Positions 61,525 to 64,000 of a DNA stretch of 64,000 nt are shown here, piece after piece. How positions within the stretch are numbered: the stretch's first letter is position 1; every line of letters starts with the position of its first letter. The notes below the pieces were generated by a model. The model was not told where the DNA came from and searched no databases. It saw nothing but the letters and a program-made list of their open reading frames with translations. Source of the DNA: Pseudoluteimonas sp047602125 (lineage in GTDB: Bacteria; Pseudomonadota; Gammaproteobacteria; Xanthomonadales; Xanthomonadaceae). The position numbers were made by a program, and so were the translations under genes. The stretch covers positions 248,001-312,000 of the forward strand of contig JASGIB010000001.1 in the NCBI GenBank assembly GCA_047602125.1, given 5' to 3'.

Positions 61525-61785
61525 TCAGCGGCGCAGGCCGAGCTTCTCGATCAGGGCCTTGTAGCGCTCGGCGTCCTTGCGGTGCAGGTAGTCGAGCAGG
61601 CTGCGGCGCTGGTTGACCATCTTCAGCAGGCCGCGACGGCTGTGGTGGTCCTGCTTGTGGGTCTTGAAGTGCTCGGTCAACGAGCTGATGCGCGCGCTGA
61701 GCAGGGCGACCTGGACTTCGGGCGAACCGGTGTCGTTGGCGCCGCGCTTGTTGTCTTCGATGATCTTGCCGGTATCGATGGTCAT
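61525..61785 (-). CDS. rpsO: 30S ribosomal protein S15
   Basis: An 86-aa primary 16S rRNA-binding protein: KIIEDNKRGANDTGSPEVQVALLSARISSLTEHF and HHSRRGLLKMVNQRRSLLDYLHRKD are fully standard. Start 61785 has MTIDTGKII. It stands between truB and pnp in the usual order. Confidence 0.98.
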   Translation of the reverse strand: MTIDTGKIIEDNKRGANDTGSPEVQVALLSARISSLTEHFKTHKQDHHSRRGLLKMVNQRRSLLDYLHRKDAERYKALIEKLGLRR

Positions 61786-61945
61786 GCGTTTCTCTCGGTA
61801 GATGCGAAACCTGCAGACGCGCCGCGGTCGGTCCGATCGGGACGAAGGCCGGGCGGCGCACCACGTGGTCCGCCGTGAACTTGGAAGGGTTTGCCGTTTT
61901 CGCGGCGCGCAAATTGTACCGGCGAACCCTTTTGCGGACAAGGCG

Positions 61946-62914
61946 TTAGCCTTTCGCGGCGGTCGCCTCGGGGGCCGCGCAAGCCCAGGAGAACATCCGC
62001 TTGGGGCGCAGGCCGGCGTCGGCGTCGAGCTGGCCCAGCCCCAGCGCCCGCCCGCGCTGGTCGAGGATGGCGACCTCGCCGGCCGGGCCGTGGATCCGCG
62101 CCACCACCTGCCCCTGCCCCAGCCGCGCGGCCTGGGCCGGGGCGACCACGACCTCGGGCCAGGCCACCATGCCGCTCTCGATCGGCAGCAGGCAGGCGTC
62201 CAGCGCGTGCTGGCCGCCGCGACCGGCCAGTTCCTGCAGGGCCTCGATCGTCCACATCTTCGGATCGCGGAAGGGATCCACCCACAGCCGGCGCAGTTCG
62301 GCCACGTGCGCGCCGCAGCCCAGCGCCTCGCCGAGGTCGCGGACCAGGCTGCGCACGTAGGTGCCTGAACCGCATTCCACGTGCAGGCGCAGCAGCGGTT
62401 CGCCGCCGTCGAGCAGGTCGGCCGCCGATTGCAGTTCGAACGCGTGCACGTCGACCGTGCGTTCCTCGACTTCGATGGTTTTGCCGCGCCGCGCCTTGGC
62501 GTACAGCGGTTCGCCGCCGCGCTTGAGCGCCGAATACACCGGCGGACGTTGCTGGATGCGACCGACGAAACCGCGCAGCGCCGCGTCGATGTCGTCGATG
62601 GTGAGCGCCGGCACCGGGCGTTCGCGCAGCGGCTGCCCTTCCGCGTCGTCGGTATCGGTGACGATGCCAAGGCGGGCCACGGTGTCGTAGGCCTTGCGCG
62701 CGCCGAGCAGTCCGCCGGCGATCTTGGTCGCTTCACCGAAGCACACCGGCAGCAGGCCGGTGGCGAGTGGATCGAGGCTGCCGGTATGGCCGGCCTTCTG
62801 CGCTTCGAACAGGTGGCGCACGCGCTGCAAGGCCTGGTTCGACGAGAGCCCGCGCGGCTTGTCGAGCAGCAGGATGCCATCGAGCTTGCGGAAGCTTTTG
62901 CGCGGTTTGCTCAC
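61946..62914 (-). CDS. truB: tRNA pseudouridine-55 synthase
   Basis: A 322-aa enzyme that makes pseudouridine at position 55 in the T-loop of tRNAs. Catalytic Asp48 is in AGHTGSLDPLATG, with RIQQRPPVYSALKRGGEPLY and CGSGTYVRSLVRDLGEALG later. A C-terminal PUA-like segment is present. Normally directly behind rbfA; here two plus-strand genes lie between. Confidence 0.97.
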   Translation of the reverse strand: MSKPRKSFRKLDGILLLDKPRGLSSNQALQRVRHLFEAQKAGHTGSLDPLATGLLPVCFGEATKIAGGLLGARKAYDTVARLGIVTDTDDAEGQPLRERPVPALTIDDIDAALRGFVGRIQQRPPVYSALKRGGEPLYAKARRGKTIEVEERTVDVHAFELQSAADLLDGGEPLLRLHVECGSGTYVRSLVRDLGEALGCGAHVAELRRLWVDPFRDPKMWTIEALQELAGRGGQHALDACLLPIESGMVAWPEVVVAPAQAARLGQGQVVARIHGPAGEVAILDQRGRALGLGQLDADAGLRPKRMFSWACAAPEATAAKG

Positions 62915-62996
62915 GGCGGCGATTGTAGGGCAAGGCCGCCGCGCCGACGCCGCGACGCATTACCCTGCGCGGGACGCACGCCCCGGAACGACCACG

Positions 62997-63368
62997 ATGC
63001 CCGATCCGCATGCCGGCGCGACGCGCTGGACCCTCGACGCGACACTCGCGTCTCTGCCGCTGCCCGCCACCGCGAAATGGCCGAACGGCGTGTTCGACAT
63101 GCGCGTATTCGCGAACGGCGATGCCAGCCTCTCGCTGTTCGCGCCGCGCGGCGAGGATTTCCAGACCGCGCACGCGCAGGACGAGTTCTACCTCGTCGCC
63201 AGCGGCCACGCCGAATTGCACGTGCGCGATGCCGACGGCAGCGTGCGCGTATTGCCCGCGCGCACCGGCGACGCGCTGCACGTCGCCGCCGGCGTCGAAC
63301 ACCGCTTCCACGCGATCTCGGGCGATTTCGCCGCTTGGGTCGTGTTCTTCCCGCAGGAGTCGGCATGA
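62997..63368 (+). CDS. Cupin-domain protein
   Basis: A 123-aa single-domain cupin with EFYLVASGHAELHVRD and the second motif GDALHVAAGVEHRFHAIS. The typical metal-binding histidines of motif one are partly absent. Function unknown. Reads against the truB and rbfA genes on either side and overlaps the NTF2-like gene by four bases. Confidence 0.85.
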   Translation: MPDPHAGATRWTLDATLASLPLPATAKWPNGVFDMRVFANGDASLSLFAPRGEDFQTAHAQDEFYLVASGHAELHVRDADGSVRVLPARTGDALHVAAGVEHRFHAISGDFAAWVVFFPQESA

Positions 63369-63824
63369 ACGCCATTCACCATCTTTTCGCCGCGGCCACG
63401 CTGTGCGCGACGACGTTCGTCGCCGGCGCCGCCAACGGCGACCCGCATGCGGTGCTGCCTGCCGACCTGCGCCAGGCCGCCGCGGATTTCGACCGCGCGC
63501 AGCTGCACAGCGACACCGCCGAACTGCAGCGACTGCTCGCCGACGACTACGTGCTCTACAACAGCCAGGGCAAGGTCGAGAACAAGATCGATTTCATCCG
63601 CGACTACGCCGGCATGAAGCTGCAGCCGTTCGTGGTGGAAGACGAAACCATCCGCGTCTTCGGCGACGCCGCGTTGCTGGCGGGCGTGGCGACGTTGAGC
63701 GGCACCGACGTCGCGTCGGGCGAGGCCTTCTCGGTGCGGCTGCGCTTCGCCGACGTCTCGGCGCAAGCGCGACGGCCGCTGGCAGGTGGCGTTCACCCAG
63801 GCGACGCGCGCGGCATCGCCATGA
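63365..63824 (+). pseudogene. Exported NTF2-like (DUF4440-type) protein, frameshifted near the 3' end
   Basis: Signal peptide HLFAAATLCATTFVAGAANG, then RQAAADFDRAQLHSDTAELQRLLADDYVLYNSQGKVENK, a SnoaL/DUF4440-like domain. The frame goes wrong at about 63759. Removing one C there gives ADVWRKRDGRWQVAFTQATRAASP and a stop at 63824, exactly what the family needs (the W-RDGRW pattern). As written the frame instead runs on past 63830. It could be a true mutation, or an assembly or sequencing error. Start overlaps the cupin stop. Confidence 0.85.
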
Positions 63825-63830
63825 GCCGGA

Positions 63831-64000
63831 TCAGTCGGCGGGGCCGAGGTCGCGCAGCAGGTTGTCGATGCGTTCGCCGCGATCGACCGAATCGTCGTAC
63901 TGGAAATGCAGTTCCGGCACGTGGCGCATCTTCACCGCGCGGGCGAGGCGGAAGCGGATCTCGCCGGCGTTCGCCTTGAGCCCCTTGAGCGCCTCGTCGG
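63831..64000 (-). CDS. rbfA: Ribosome-binding factor A (C-terminal part, runs off window)
   Basis: The last 56 residues are visible: ...EALKGLKANAGEIRFRLARAVKMRHVPELHFQYDDSVDRGERIDNLLRDLGP. The LKMRHVPELHF-type segment is the RbfA signature. It helps 30S maturation. It precedes truB in the conserved operon. The N-terminus is outside the window. Confidence 0.93.
   Translation of the reverse strand, partial: DEALKGLKANAGEIRFRLARAVKMRHVPELHFQYDDSVDRGERIDNLLRDLGPAD

Overview
The window looks like chromosomal DNA of a high-GC gammaproteobacterium of the Xanthomonadales (Xanthomonadaceae/Lysobacteraceae, for example the Lysobacter–Luteimonas–Pseudoxanthomonas group). The signs are the very GC-rich codon use, tightly overlapping ATGA/GTGA operons, a TonB-dependent receptor with a tryptophan-halogenase-like flavoprotein in a sugar locus, a class III PHA synthase, a complete ccmABCDEFGHI cluster and scattered REP-like palindromes. 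The genus assignment is inference.

Region 1 (1–27.3 kb) is a sugar-catabolism region. After the 5' part of smc come a MalK-type ATPase and, divergently, a GH1 beta-glucosidase followed by zwf-glk-pgl-edd-eda, which is the whole route from a beta-glucoside through glucose 6-phosphate and the Entner-Doudoroff pathway to pyruvate and glyceraldehyde 3-phosphate. On the minus strand lie a secreted GH3 enzyme, a LacI-family regulator, a TonB-dependent receptor, a halogenase-like flavoprotein, a GH144-like enzyme, a binding protein with two permeases, and a 1018-residue discoidin/six-hairpin protein. Three near-identical palindromes of the TGAAAACGTTTTCA type stand before lacI, before the GH3 gene and between the ATPase and GH1 genes. 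They tie these separate units into one apparent LacI regulon, probably for a beta-glucan such as beta-1,2-glucan. A 436-bp gap at 11.1–11.5 kb holds a REP-like element and eleven 21-bp tandem repeats.

Region 2 (27.4–43.4 kb) is housekeeping: bolA, yciI, scpA-scpB-rluB, a FAD oxidoreductase, an omega-amidase, an aminotransferase, then DUF3293-ccmABCDEFGHI for cytochrome c maturation, with palindromic repeats read in-frame inside ccmE and ccmH, and a MetX-type O-succinyltransferase.

Region 3 (43.4–47.5 kb) has a cysteine dioxygenase and a tRNA-Leu(CAA). Directly behind the tRNA sits a low-GC block carrying one ORC/CDC6-like AAA ATPase, which appears to have displaced the start of a methyltransferase gene. 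This is the clearest horizontally acquired item and a candidate for an uncharacterised system.

Region 4 (47.6–59.2 kb) holds a HExxH membrane protein, a PspC protein, phaC-phaE, a phosphatidyltransferase, 3-hydroxybutyrate dehydrogenase, dinB, pruA, an MFS transporter and small accessory genes. These include a two-TM SLATT/DUF4231-like protein followed by an unknown protein.

Region 5 (59.2–64 kb) is the 3' part of the rbfA-truB-rpsO-pnp operon on the minus strand, interrupted by an oppositely oriented cupin gene and a frameshifted NTF2-like gene.
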